The notes below the pieces were generated by a model that did no database searches, was not told the origin of the DNA, and saw only the letters and a program-made list of their open reading frames with translations. DNA of 64,000 nucleotides from Boswellia sacra (lineage: Eukaryota; Streptophyta; Magnoliopsida; Sapindales; Burseraceae), in NCBI GenBank assembly GCA_013180625.2, contig SNVD02013231.1, positions 186,001 to 250,000 on the forward strand, written 5' to 3'. This document shows positions 1 through 10,300 of this stretch, piece after piece (the first letter of the stretch is position 1; each line of letters begins with the position of its first letter). The position numbers and the translations under genes were made by a program.

Positions 1-976
1 GATTAAAATTATTTGACATGATTAATTCTGGATGGGATGAAATTATCTACGCGATTTAACTTGGGTTGAAATACAGCATTCGTCAAGTTGCACTTACGGC
101 GATGAGTTTCTGTCATCTGGGTTTTGTAATGGATTAGAAAACCTGAGTCATTTTGGCGTTATTTAGTATACAGTTTTTGCATTCAATCAAAACTGGTTTC
201 TTAGGAAAAGTCTGTAAAGCATTTAAGTTATTTGCAGTACGTTTTAGTGTGAAGGATTATCTTTAATTTATTTAAAGTTTGTTTTAATTAATTTTGCAGA
301 ATATGCACATTTAGTTTTGTTTTATGGTCTGACTGTTTGGTTTCCTATATCCTAAAAGGAAAAAAAAAAGATTTAAAATGACCATTTTCTTAAGTTTAAT
401 AAAACTCAACCCTAAGTTGTAGCATTACAATATGTTTGCTTAAATAATACATTAAATGTGAACAAAACTTTTGAAAAGAAAACATATATTTTATTTTTTA
501 CTAGACTTCCCCGTAGCATGTTTTAATTAGAAAGCAAAAAACTATTTATTTTTCTTTTGTAAATGTTCCAACAACGCAAGTTTAATTGGAAAGCATAATT
601 TATAAAACAAGAAATTTATAACTTGCAGTTTACTAAGATTCGTCCCATAATAATTTAATATATGTTTCCAATCATAGCCTAATTATTTCGTTCTGCTTTT
701 ATTTGTTTCTTATTTTCTTTTGGGTTTTGATTTAAAGAAAATAATATAATTAGTCCTTTATATTAAGTAGCACTAAAACACGAACACAAACAAAGATCAC
801 TGCAATCCATGTATGCCATAAACTCCTAAAAAGGCTTCGAAGTCCTTAATGGCAATAATCTAGGACTACATAAGCAACTTAAACAGCATAAAGATAGGAC
901 TTAATTATTTATAACATAAAAATAGACCACGAACGTTCTATGTTATCCACAACAAATTGTCCCTAATAGCACATCC
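1..976. other. 3' flank of gene A, no gene seen
   Basis: This AT-rich stretch has no convincing coding sequence. From about 560 to 970 it closely resembles 13657-14088, so this part of the flank was copied along with a gene of the same family. It probably includes the 3' untranslated region and polyadenylation area of gene A, but I cannot place a poly(A) site. Confidence 0.5.
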
Positions 977-2043
977 TTACTTCTGTGATTGATAAATGCT
1001 TGGCCAATAAGTTAACCAAACTATTTCAACCAAGAGAGGAAGCTGCAGCCCAGCAAATACCATCACTGTGAGGCCACCAAACACTGCAATTGGAAAATAA
1101 ACCCCTGACCAAAGATCAGATATTTCCACGTAAAGGCCTGCCCCGAAGGCTGTCATCATGCTTGTAATAGAAATGAACAAGGTGATAAGGCCAATAATTA
1201 ACTTCCTTGGTAAGGACACCAGAAAATCTTCTTCTGAGTAACGCGAAGTGAGGATGCCCAAGAACATTAACATTGAAACAGTGGAAAAAAACAGGGCTAG
1301 TGCGTCTGATATGACAAAGATTATAAGAGGTTATTTGTGCAAAAATGTGGGAATCCCTTCACTGTCGATGCCACCTGGTGCAGTAAAAGCTGCAGCAAAA
1401 GCTATAGTGACTATGAGTGCAGCTACAACTGAGCACGATGAAGCATTGTCCTTCATCCATTTTTCACCTTCTTCGACCAATTTCTGGTGCTCTTCGCTAA
1501 ACACTACTTTAGGAGTTTTGTTTTCAGCATTTTGGTTATGTTGAAGGGATGGATGGACAAAACTTCCTACAGCCTGAAGATAAAACAACGTTAGCATAAG
1601 GCATGCATGAGCAGTAAATGTGATTCTTGAAAGAAAAAAAAAAATCTTCGATATTATGGAACTCACTAAAACTTGTAACAAAAAGAAACCTCCTGTTTTT
1701 TTCTAAACCCATATAAGGCAAAACAACAAAAATTTTTGTAGCGTAATTAGATACTATAAGCAGCAGCTGTGTTACCTTGAACCTCTGTAACTCCCTCTGC
1801 ATCTGTAATGCCGCACCTGGGAGTTGACTTGACGGTACATACTTTGCAGCTAAATGCAAGATGGTGTCAGCGTTTTCACCTTTGTAGGCCGCTTTCGATG
1901 TCCAGAAAAATGTTTTTCTCTCTCTTATGAGATTAAAACTTTTTCTTGGCAATGTAGAATTGCAAGATAAAGTATGCCATATTGAGAATTGCAAGATGTG
2001 AAGTATCCATTTGTTGCGGAAAGTGTAACAATAGTAATAGGCC

Positions 2044-2260
2044 TGTTGGAGATAAACTTTATTTGTATTAGAATTTAAGTTTTGTTTATTAAAGTTGAGT
2101 TCAAGTAGAATTAGAATTTATATTCATAGAAGAATTAAGATTACCATGAGTCCTATATAAGTAGAGTATTTTTTTCTTATTTGTTTTAAGAGTATGGAAT
2201 TCAAAGAATAAAGAAATAAAAGAGTGAGTTTTTCAAATTCTTGTGTATTGAATTCCAACA
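2044..2260 (+). repeat. 5' LTR of copia element 1
   Basis: This 217-bp terminal repeat has the canonical TG...CA ends and is repeated at 4711-4927. It contains a TATATAAG motif near 2153 that could act as the element's TATA box, and it is followed by the primer-binding site. Confidence 0.93.
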
Positions 2261-2846
2261 AAGTGGTATCAGAGCCAGAACCACAAGAAGGTGGAGGAAG
2301 AAGGAAGCCACACCATCAACAGCCAAGATTCGTCAGAAAATCGTCGGAAAAGTCGTCGAAAAATTGTCAATCGGCGAGTGAGATCTCACCTCCACCATCA
2401 TTGGATAGATCGGACAGCGATCTACAAGTTTTCCTTCTTGGCCGACGTCAAATTCCGGTTAGAACACATCGGAAACACAAAAATAAGTTGTGAAAAACGT
2501 TTTTACGGTGAAAGTCACCGGAAACCGGCAAGTGATTCGACACCACCCATCTAGTTCGACTCAAAATCAGCCGATTTACAATCTTAAAGAAGAGTGATTG
2601 TGCTTAGACGCCGGAAAACAGTCCGTTTGTGACTTGGGTGAAAAATATCAATTGACCCATGTTCAGAAAATATCCACTGGCACCCTGATACAGAAAATAA
2701 CTGTCTGTCCCCTGGATGTTGACAAATATCGGTAAGCCCCCCAAAGCTGAAAATATTTCAATTTATATCCTCTGTGTGCAGAATTTCAGTTTGGTCCAAA
2801 TAGATTTTGTTTGTGATAGATTGACTTCTATAATAACATTGGCAAT

Positions 2847-4703
2847 ATGACTTCAATTACAATTCCAAAATTGAAAGAAAATAGATATGAAATATGGCGT
2901 ATAAGGATGAAATCAATCCTTGGAGCGAATGGTGTTTGGGACATTATTGAAAAAGGCTTTGATAAGCCACAAAATATTGAAGAATTGTCTCAACAACAAA
3001 TGAGTGATTTCGAAAAAAGACATCAACAAAATGAGAAGGCTCGCTACTTCATTCAAGAAGCATTAGATAATGTTGAAATTAAAAAATATGGAGATATAGA
3101 ATCTGCTAAAGAATTATAGGAAAAACTTGAAAAATCGCATGGAGGATAAGAAAAAGTTAAAAAAGTGCGTCTACAAACATTAAAGGATAAGTTTGAATTG
3201 TTGCATATGAAGGAAAGTGAGTCTATCTCTGATTATTTTTTAAGAGTTTTGACTGTTTCAAATCAATTGAGAAGAAATGGCGAGAAAATAGAAGATACAA
3301 GAATTATAGAAAAGATACTTCGCTCTTTGGATTCATCATTCAATACTATAGTTGAAATTCTTGAACAAGGTGACAAATTGGAAGGAATGACAATTGATGA
3401 ACTTGAAGGTAAATTACAAGCACATGAAGAGAAATACAAAAAACAAAGTGTTTTAGAACAACTCCTTAAAACACAAATTAAGGAGAAGGAAGAAAGTCAT
3501 GAAAGAAGTCAACGTGGTCGAGGTCGAGGTCAAAATCGAGGTCGAGGCCGAGGACAAGGGCGAGGTTATGCAGTCAAAGGTCAAGAAGATAAAGTTTTGA
3601 AATTGAAGAAAGCTCTTTATGGATTAAAGCAAGCGCCAAGAGCATGGAATAGTCGAATTGACAAATACTTTCAAGAAACGGGCTTCACCAAATGTCCCTA
3701 TAAACACGCTCTCTACATCAAGATCAAAGGTGGAAATATCTTGATTGTGTGTTTATACGTGGATGATTTGATCTTTACTGGGAGCAATGTCAATATGTTC
3801 CAAGAATTCAAAAAGGCAATGGCAAAAGAGTTTGAGATGACTGATATTGGGCTTATGGCATACTATCTTGGGATTGAAGTTAAACAACAAGAAGATGGTA
3901 TTTTTATTTCTCAAGAAGGGTATACAAGAAAAATCTTGAAGAATTTCAAGATGGATGATACCAATCCCGTGAATACACCAGTAGAATGTGGAATTAAACT
4001 ATGCAAGAATGGAGAAGGAGAAAACATTGATCCAACACTATTCAAGAGCTTAGTTGGAAGCTTGCGGTATTTGACATGTATAAGGCCAGATATTCTCTAT
4101 GCAGTTGGTCTAGTAAGTCGCTTCATGGAGAATCCAACCACTACACATTTCAAAACCGCTAAAAGAATCCTTCGCTATCTTAAAGGTACTATTGATTTCG
4201 GTTTGTATTATTCAGTCTCTGATAATTACAAACTTATTGGATATTGTGATAGCGGCTGGGCTGGAGATATTGATCATAGAAAGAGTACTACTGGTTGTGT
4301 TTTCTTCACGGGTGATACTTCATTTACTTGGGTGTCAAAGAAACAATCGATAGTTACATTTTCAACTTGTGAAGCGGAGTGTGTTGCTGCTACTACATGT
4401 GCGTGTTATATAATTTGGTTGAGGAATTTGTTGAAGGAGTTGAATACTTCACAAGAAGAGCCAACAAAGATTTGTGTTGATAACAAATCAGCAATAGCAC
4501 TAGCAAAGAATCCAGTGTTCCATGATCGAAGCAAGCACATTGATACTCGTTACCATTATATACGAGATTGCATCACAAGAGGAGAAGTGAAAGTGGAGTA
4601 CGTAAAGTCACAAGATCGAGTTGCAGACATATTCACCAAGCCACTCAAGCATGAAAACTTCATTAGAATTAGAGATTCACTTGGTATAACAAATCAAGTT
4701 TAA
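2847..4703 (+). pseudogene. Gag joined to reverse transcriptase/RNase H of copia element 1
   Basis: The reading frame starts at ATG 2847 with a copia Gag N-terminus (MTSITIPKLKENRYEIW). It meets stops at TAG 3117-3119 and TAA 3147-3149; the copy at 36 kb has tryptophan and glutamine codons there. From 3165 the frame is open for 512 residues. It covers the rest of Gag up to an RGRG repeat, then passes abruptly at about 3567 into reverse transcriptase at the [15 protein letters not shown] motif. It continues through the YVDD catalytic motif (about 3760) and the RNase H region, with ADIFTKPL near the end. The zinc knuckle, protease, integrase and N-terminal half of reverse transcriptase are absent. 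The deletion left the frame open. It is a non-autonomous remnant. Confidence 0.9.
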
Positions 4704-4710
4704 GGGGAGG

Positions 4711-4927
4711 TGTTGGAGATAAACTTTATTTGTATTAGAATTTAAGTTTTGTTTATTAAAGTTGAGTTCAAGTAGAATTAGGATTTATATTCATAGAAGA
4801 ATTAGAATTACTATGAGTACTATATAAGTAGAGTATTTTTTTCTTATTTGTTTTAAGAGTGTGGAATTCAAAAAATAAAGAAATAAAAGAGTGAGTTTTT
4901 CAAATTCTTGTGTATTGAATTCCAACA
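4711..4927 (+). repeat. 3' LTR of copia element 1
   Basis: This 217-bp repeat matches 2044-2260 with 7 differences by eye. It is preceded by a purine tract and followed directly by the AGGCC target duplication. Confidence 0.93.
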
Positions 4928-5696
4928 AGGCCTTCATAATTTCATGGCCTCATAATCCCCAATATTGTAGCCGACCTTAATGGCATCCACAATATTTCGA
5001 TAGCTTCCTTTTGCATCCAAGTAACATCATGGCACATCATTCTGACTATTTCAAGGGTTTTTCTATATGTTAGCTTTTGCTTTTGTAAGGGTTTGATGCC
5101 TGGGACTGCAGTTCAATTTAATTTAAGTCAACGAAAAAAGGAAATCCTTCAAACGATACAAATCCTGATAAAACAGTACTCAATATTGCTTACCTTTTTC
5201 CAGCATGAGGGCATTCCAGAACATAATATATAATTTTTGGCGCAAAGCACCTATGAATAAACAAATAGCAGCTTTCAGAGTTGTAATAATTAAGTTATAT
5301 AAGAGGTTATATTATAATATTACTCATTAAATCCATATAATGATATATATTATAATAAATGGATTGAGAAGAATGCTTTTTTTTTTCTTTTTTAAGAATG
5401 AAAAATATTTGATGGGATTACTACAAACCCAATGCATTAGAGATTTGTGGAAGAATAGATCCAAATTCTATGAATTTGTTCGACTCTTTTGATCTCTCAA
5501 TGCTGTTTTCTATGTCTCTAACCACACTTCCATGGTGACAAACATGTTTTAAATGGACAGGAATACCTGCAAACACATGCAAGGATTTTAAAAATTACAT
5601 GGCTGTAAATTGGCTTCATCAATGAGCATGTGACTTTGTAGAAAAGGTAAAGAATAAAAACACATAGTTATTCACACTAACATTTATAGATTAAGT

Positions 5697-6415
5697 GGCT
5701 GTTTGTTTTATCCACTAAAGTCTAAATCTGAATAGAATTAAGTGACAATCTTGTTTGTTTTAAGTTTTAATAACTTATTTTAAGATATTTTTGTCTGAAT
5801 AAAAAAAGTGAAAAATATCACTTTTTTTCTCTTGAAACATCTGAATATATTAAAATGTCTTTAATGTCCTTTTTACATTATAAAAGTTGAGCTGGTCAAG
5901 AAGAGAGAGACGTGATGGGCCCATGGAGATAAAGCAAAGGAAGAGAGAGAGAGAAATGAAGCCACTAGCTTTGTGGGAGCAAATGACGCGATAAGAGAGG
6001 GCAGTCATGTGGTCTAGTGGCAGAAAATTTTGGTTTAATTTTATTAAATGTAATTAATAAATATTAAATGTATAATTATTGATAATTTGGGTTTAATTTT
6101 ACTAAATATAATTAATAAATATTAATATAAAACTAAGAATGATTTTGGTTTAATTTCATAAAATGTAAAAAATGATAATTTTGGTTTAATTTTATTAATT
6201 ATTTAATTTTTAAAGAATTGTTACAAATATAATATAAATATTTTACATATCTTATTACAAGGGTAAAAAAGTCACATTAAAAATCAGATATATTTTTATC
6301 ACCTTTTTTAAGTTGTATGTAAAAATACAAACAAACATGTTTTTAAGTGGTCTAAATTAAATTCTAAAAAGTGTTTAGATCTAAAAAGTGTTAAGTGATG
6401 GAATCAAACATACCC
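5697..6415. mobile_element. 719-bp non-coding TIR element (Harbinger-like MITE) in exon 3 of gene A
   Basis: The ends are imperfect inverted repeats: GGCTGTTTGTTTTATCCACT at the left, and the complement of GGGTATGTTTGATTCCATCA at the right. The exon sequence TAAGT is present on both sides (5692-5696 and 6416-6420). In the sister genes this point is uninterrupted (ATAGATTAAG followed by the exon), which fixes the insertion boundaries. The interior is AT-rich with no ORF. The GGNNTGTTTG-type end and the TAA within the duplication suggest PIF/Harbinger. The apparent 5-bp duplication is longer than the usual 3 bp, so the superfamily is uncertain. Confidence 0.75.
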
Positions 6416-7933
6416 TAAGTCTCTCCAAAATCCAAGCCGACTTCCACTTTCAAACGCTAGAGGCTTACTAGCTAGCATTTCCAAAATAATTTTTCTGTCT
6501 TTCATTTCCCGAGCTAAATTTGGGTATTTCACCAGTAAGTCATGAACTACATCTGTGAATGCGTAGAACCACAGAGAGACAAACCAATATCAGAGGTAAT
6601 TATAGTTGTAAGAGAGGTGACACTAGGTCGGAAAAAAAATCACGAAACCAATTAGCAGGAAGAAAAAAATGAAACTTTAGACGTGCAGAGATGAAAGTTG
6701 AAGTGTACGTCATCAGAAGAATGGTAAACCGGCTAGCTTTCAACAAGGCTTATGAGCTATATTAGGGAACAATAATGTATAAGAGTACCATGTTCTAAAC
6801 AATGAAATACATGATTAAGCAAACGTAGCTAGAAATTCAATTCAGAAGGGACAAATTCAATGAATGAAAAAAATTTTTGTTTCTTTCTTCAACTGGATAA
6901 TGATTATCAGACATTTTCGCGAAATTAAATATTTTACTTATATAATAAATCTTATAGTGTAACATTTTAAATGATGTACTACTATTATCTTTTCAAATAC
7001 TGATATTTTTTTCATACGATTAATTCATCAAAAAGTTAGCTTATGCTATATACAGTTGATTTTCCAAAAATGAAATGTATAAAATACCTAGAGAATAAGT
7101 AATAACTGCGCGCACCAAGATGAATGAGTTAAATTTATAATTGAAAGTTGCCTAACCACAAGAAAATTGGCCGTTATGGAATCAATATTAAGCTTACCAT
7201 AATTACCAGAATTGAGCAGATCTTTAAGTAGACCAACACCTTTCTCGTCATCCAAGTTTACGCTTGTCTTTCTCAATAGATACTCAATCATTCCCTTATG
7301 CCCGCACTTTGCTGCCAAGTGAATGGGAAGTAAACGGTTGTTGCTCCTCCTGTTTGGCGAGTGTTTGTTCCTATGCACGAAGATCCCTGCAGCTTTTGTA
7401 TTCCCTCACAAAGCAGCCGCGAAAATAGGCGACTGGCCATACTGATCTGTCAAATTTTCAAGTGTTTCTGAATCGACCATTGATACCAACTTCTTCAAAA
7501 GCCAAATGGGGACATTTGAGTTTCGAGAAAATAAGTGAAAGATGGTATCCGAGAAACATATTTTAATCTCGGAGGTCAAGACCTGAGGATCATTTTTTAC
7601 GAATTTTTCTACACCTTTCCAATCTTTTTCTTCTAGTGCCTTGAAGAGTGGCCCGAACCGAACATGATCCTTAGTCTCCTCAATCATGCTGTCCACTATT
7701 AATTCCAAATTATGCACATGAGAAAGCAAGCATGAAAGACAACAGCACTAGTAGTACTTGTGTATTTTTACTTGATGATATATGATCAGTCCATTTAGAT
7801 TACCTTCCGCATCCAGAGATTCATCATTCTTATCGCTTTTCGTCTCTGCGGGTTGTCCTGGATCACCTTTCATCTCATTGATGTCCTGTCCGTTTCTGCT
7901 AACCAAGTTGTTGGAGGTTTGGTTGGGATCCAT

Positions 7934-9359
7934 CTTTCCAGCTTGAAAATAAATTCCGCTTTAACTGTTTTCTAAAATCGTAGAAATGTGAAGAATGTAA
8001 ATGAAATTAACTGGGAGATGGATTAAATAAGATATATAATGGATTAAAAGGAATACACAATTTGTTAGTTGAAAGAATTTGGAGAAAGACCTTATAAACG
8101 AGGTAGCTAGCGTTTAAATGCAACTTGAGTTGAAAAAGAAAAAATAACAATAATAATTATATAGTGAAACTGCTTGTAAGAAGTAACCCATAAAAATTTA
8201 CCCTTCTAATTAATTTATAGCTTTCTCAATTTCCCAATCTCTTTCTTGTATAGCCCTGTAGAAGTACGGTTGGTTAGAGCATCAATGAAAAAATTATAAT
8301 GACGATAAATTAACAACAGAGGACAGTAGTGTTTTATCTATCTTATCCTCCCTATTTCTGCTCGACGTAATTAGAGACTCAGCTTGGATTATCGGCGATC
8401 ATCCGTTTCAGAGAAAAAAGAGATGTTAGCGTTGACGAAACTATGCAAAACGATCTCTAAAGCCAAGCCAGTTAAACAGCCAATAATGCACCTTTACTTT
8501 CGTCAGTGTTAAAAAAATAATTTGTGTACTGTACAGGGCGTGAAACTTTGACTGTCAGTGGGCGCGTTGAAGGTATAGTCCTTGATTAGACTTTAAAAAG
8601 AATTATTTACTTTAATTAGTGCACACTGCAAAAGCTGATCACGAATCTAATTATTTTTTCAAAAACTATGTTTATTGTCAGAAAATCACTTGAAAGTATA
8701 TTAAATATCGTGATTAATAATGTACAAATCATGTATCACGACATTTATCAAGTTTAACATTGTGGAAACATGTTGGATTAACGTGTGCCGTCAATTCCAT
8801 TTCCTAGCAAGTAAAAATTGTATGGTGGGCCAGACTGTTACAAGCGTGATTTGATATCACTAGCATTTATATATACAATCACATATCTAAAAGTACAAGA
8901 AAAAAAAAAAAACGCGTCAAATCTAATTTTTTATATGATACTAATCAATGTAGGTATTTAAACATCTCTTCTACAATTTTTTATCCATCTTATACTCTTA
9001 TAAAGAATGTTATTTTAGTTAACTATTTATACATTACTGTTTCTTTTCATTAGATATGATTCACTGATAAAATATTTTTATTCTTAATTCTATTTCGTGA
9101 AAAAGTCAAATCAAATAAAGAAATTAAAAAATCTAAACACTTATAATAATAATAATGTTGTCATGATGATGATAATATCTCATGGGTTTCAAGTACAGAC
9201 AAATGCACAATTTCACCACAAAAGTAAAACCCGATATGTTGTTTTTATACAACCTTTCAAAACAATCACAAATAGAAAATGAGAAAATTAAAAATTAGAT
9301 AGAATTAAGGATTTTTAATAAAATTTAAACATATTCTAAAAAATTTTTATATCATAAAC
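7934..9359. other. Upstream flank of gene A, no gene seen
   Basis: This intergenic sequence contains short A/T tracts and no coding frame resembling a known protein. It should hold the former promoter of gene A, but I cannot pick out a convincing TATA box. Confidence 0.4.
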
Positions 9360-10300
9360 ATTTTCTTTGAAAAAGACTAAAATATCCTTAATAATTCAAT
9401 TTATTTCGAAATACTTCCTCTTCATATTTTTATATCGGTCTGTTGCAGTAACAATAAAACAAAAAAAAAATTTCATCTTCTTCTCTCTTCTTCACTTTTT
9501 CTCTCTCTACAATTCCAATATCTCTCATTTTCTTCTCATATTTTTCTGCACTTTCTTCTCTTATTCAAAACTAGCGTCAATTCATGCCATCAAGTGTTGA
9601 TTTTATGCTATCGAGTGTCAGATTTTATGCCGTTAAATGTCGGATCTCATGGTTTTAAGTGTTATATTTAATGTTGTCAAGTGTCGGATTATGTAAAGTG
9701 TTAGATTTTCATGCTGTCGAGTGTTAGATTCCACATCGTCGAGTGTCGGCTTTTATGCCTTTGAGTGTCTGATTTAATCTTTTCAAGTATCGGATTATAT
9801 AGAGTGTTGGATTTTATACAGTTAAGTATTTGATTCTATACCGTTGAGTATCGGCTTTTGTGTCTTCGAGTGTCGAATTTAATGTTGTGAAGTGCGGATT
9901 ATATCAAGTGTCAGATTTTCATGCTGTCGAGTGTTAGATTCTACACCGTCGAGTGTCAGCTTTTATGCTTTCGAGTGTCATTTTTGATATTGTCAAGTGT
10001 AAGATTATGTCGAATGTTGGATTTTCATGCTGTCGAGTGTTAGATTTCATGCTATCGGATTCCCAAACCGTTATTTGTTTCTCTCTTGCCTTCTTTCTTC
10101 TTATTTTACAACTTGAGTTGATGAATATATTTGATGATAAATAAGATAGAGAAAAGGAGGTAAAATATAGGATGAAGAGAGAAAAAGATGAGAGAGAAAT
10201 TGGAATTACAGAGAGAGAAAGGATGAAGAAGAGATAAAAAGATGAGGGAGAATTATGCGAAAAAAATATAGGAAGAAGGTAATGAGATAATTTATTAAAA
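9360..10300. repeat. Inverted-repeat unit enclosing a minisatellite
   Basis: A pyrimidine-rich left arm (about 9465-9560, many TTCTTCTC and CTCTCT motifs with ACAATTCCAATATCTCTC) is mirrored by a purine-rich right arm (about 10165-10250, with GAGAGAAATTGGAATTACAG). The arms match as reverse complements over roughly 60-90 bases and may extend further with lower similarity. The tandem array at 9582-10065 fills the space between them. No ORF encodes a recognisable protein. It may be a fold-back transposable element; I did not find a clear target duplication. Confidence 0.6.
9582..10065. repeat. Higher-order tandem array of a ~22-bp unit
   Basis: A degenerate unit of about 22 bp, close to ATGCTGTCGAGTGTTAGATT, repeats more than 20 times. 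The core GTCGAGTGT is best conserved. Every fifth unit is shortened to about 18-19 bp, giving a higher-order period of roughly 103-107 bp: ATGCTGTCGAGTGTTAGATT recurs near 9710, 9930 and 10027. I know of no function for it. Confidence 0.8.

Larger units (their letters stand above)
2044..4927 (+). mobile_element. Copia element 1, internally deleted LTR retrotransposon in exon 6 of gene A
   Basis: Two 217-bp LTRs (2044-2260 and 4711-4927) both start TGTTGGAGAT and end ATTCCAACA. The 5-bp target duplication AGGCC is at 2039-2043 and 4928-4932. Comparing the LTRs by eye gives 7 differences (about 97% identity). A primer-binding site TGGTATCAGAGC (2264-2275), complementary to initiator tRNA-Met, follows the 5' LTR. 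A purine tract AAGGGGAGG (4702-4710) precedes the 3' LTR. The interior is short because gag runs directly into the second half of reverse transcriptase, so protease and integrase are missing. It cannot move by itself. It belongs to the same family as the element at 32848-37905. Confidence 0.95.
977..7933 (-). pseudogene. Gene A: ankyrin-repeat/PGG membrane protein, broken by insertions and stops
   Basis: The inferred exons, from 5' to 3', are 7933-7804, 7695-7198, 6552-5682, 5566-5429, 5250-5194, 5099-1776 and 1573-977. The 5' exons encode the start MDPNQTSNNL and ankyrin repeats. The last exon encodes the PGG domain (AAFTAPGG, then membrane segments) found at the end of ACD6/ITN1-type plant proteins. 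Four breaks are visible. A TGA at 7406-7408 lies in an ankyrin repeat, after FAAAL. A 719-bp element sits in the third exon. A copia element sits in the sixth exon at 2043/4928. A TAA lies in the PGG domain just after TFLHK, near 1336. The exon 6 pieces also no longer add up to the frame-preserving length. Exons 3-6 otherwise align with genes E and F, including a QMQREL motif at the end of exon 6. I see no way a full-length protein could be made, so this is a decayed copy. Confidence 0.85.

Noticed and set aside
1248..1544. Plus-strand frame opposite the PGG exon of gene A, and similar plus-strand frames opposite exons of B, D, E and F
   Set aside because: These arise because the opposite strand of a well-conserved coding exon tends to stay open. 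They match no known protein and recur wherever a PGG exon exists.
9582..10065. CRISPR-like spaced repeats
   Set aside because: The units are contiguous and degenerate with no unique spacers, and the genome is a plant's, so this is a minisatellite.
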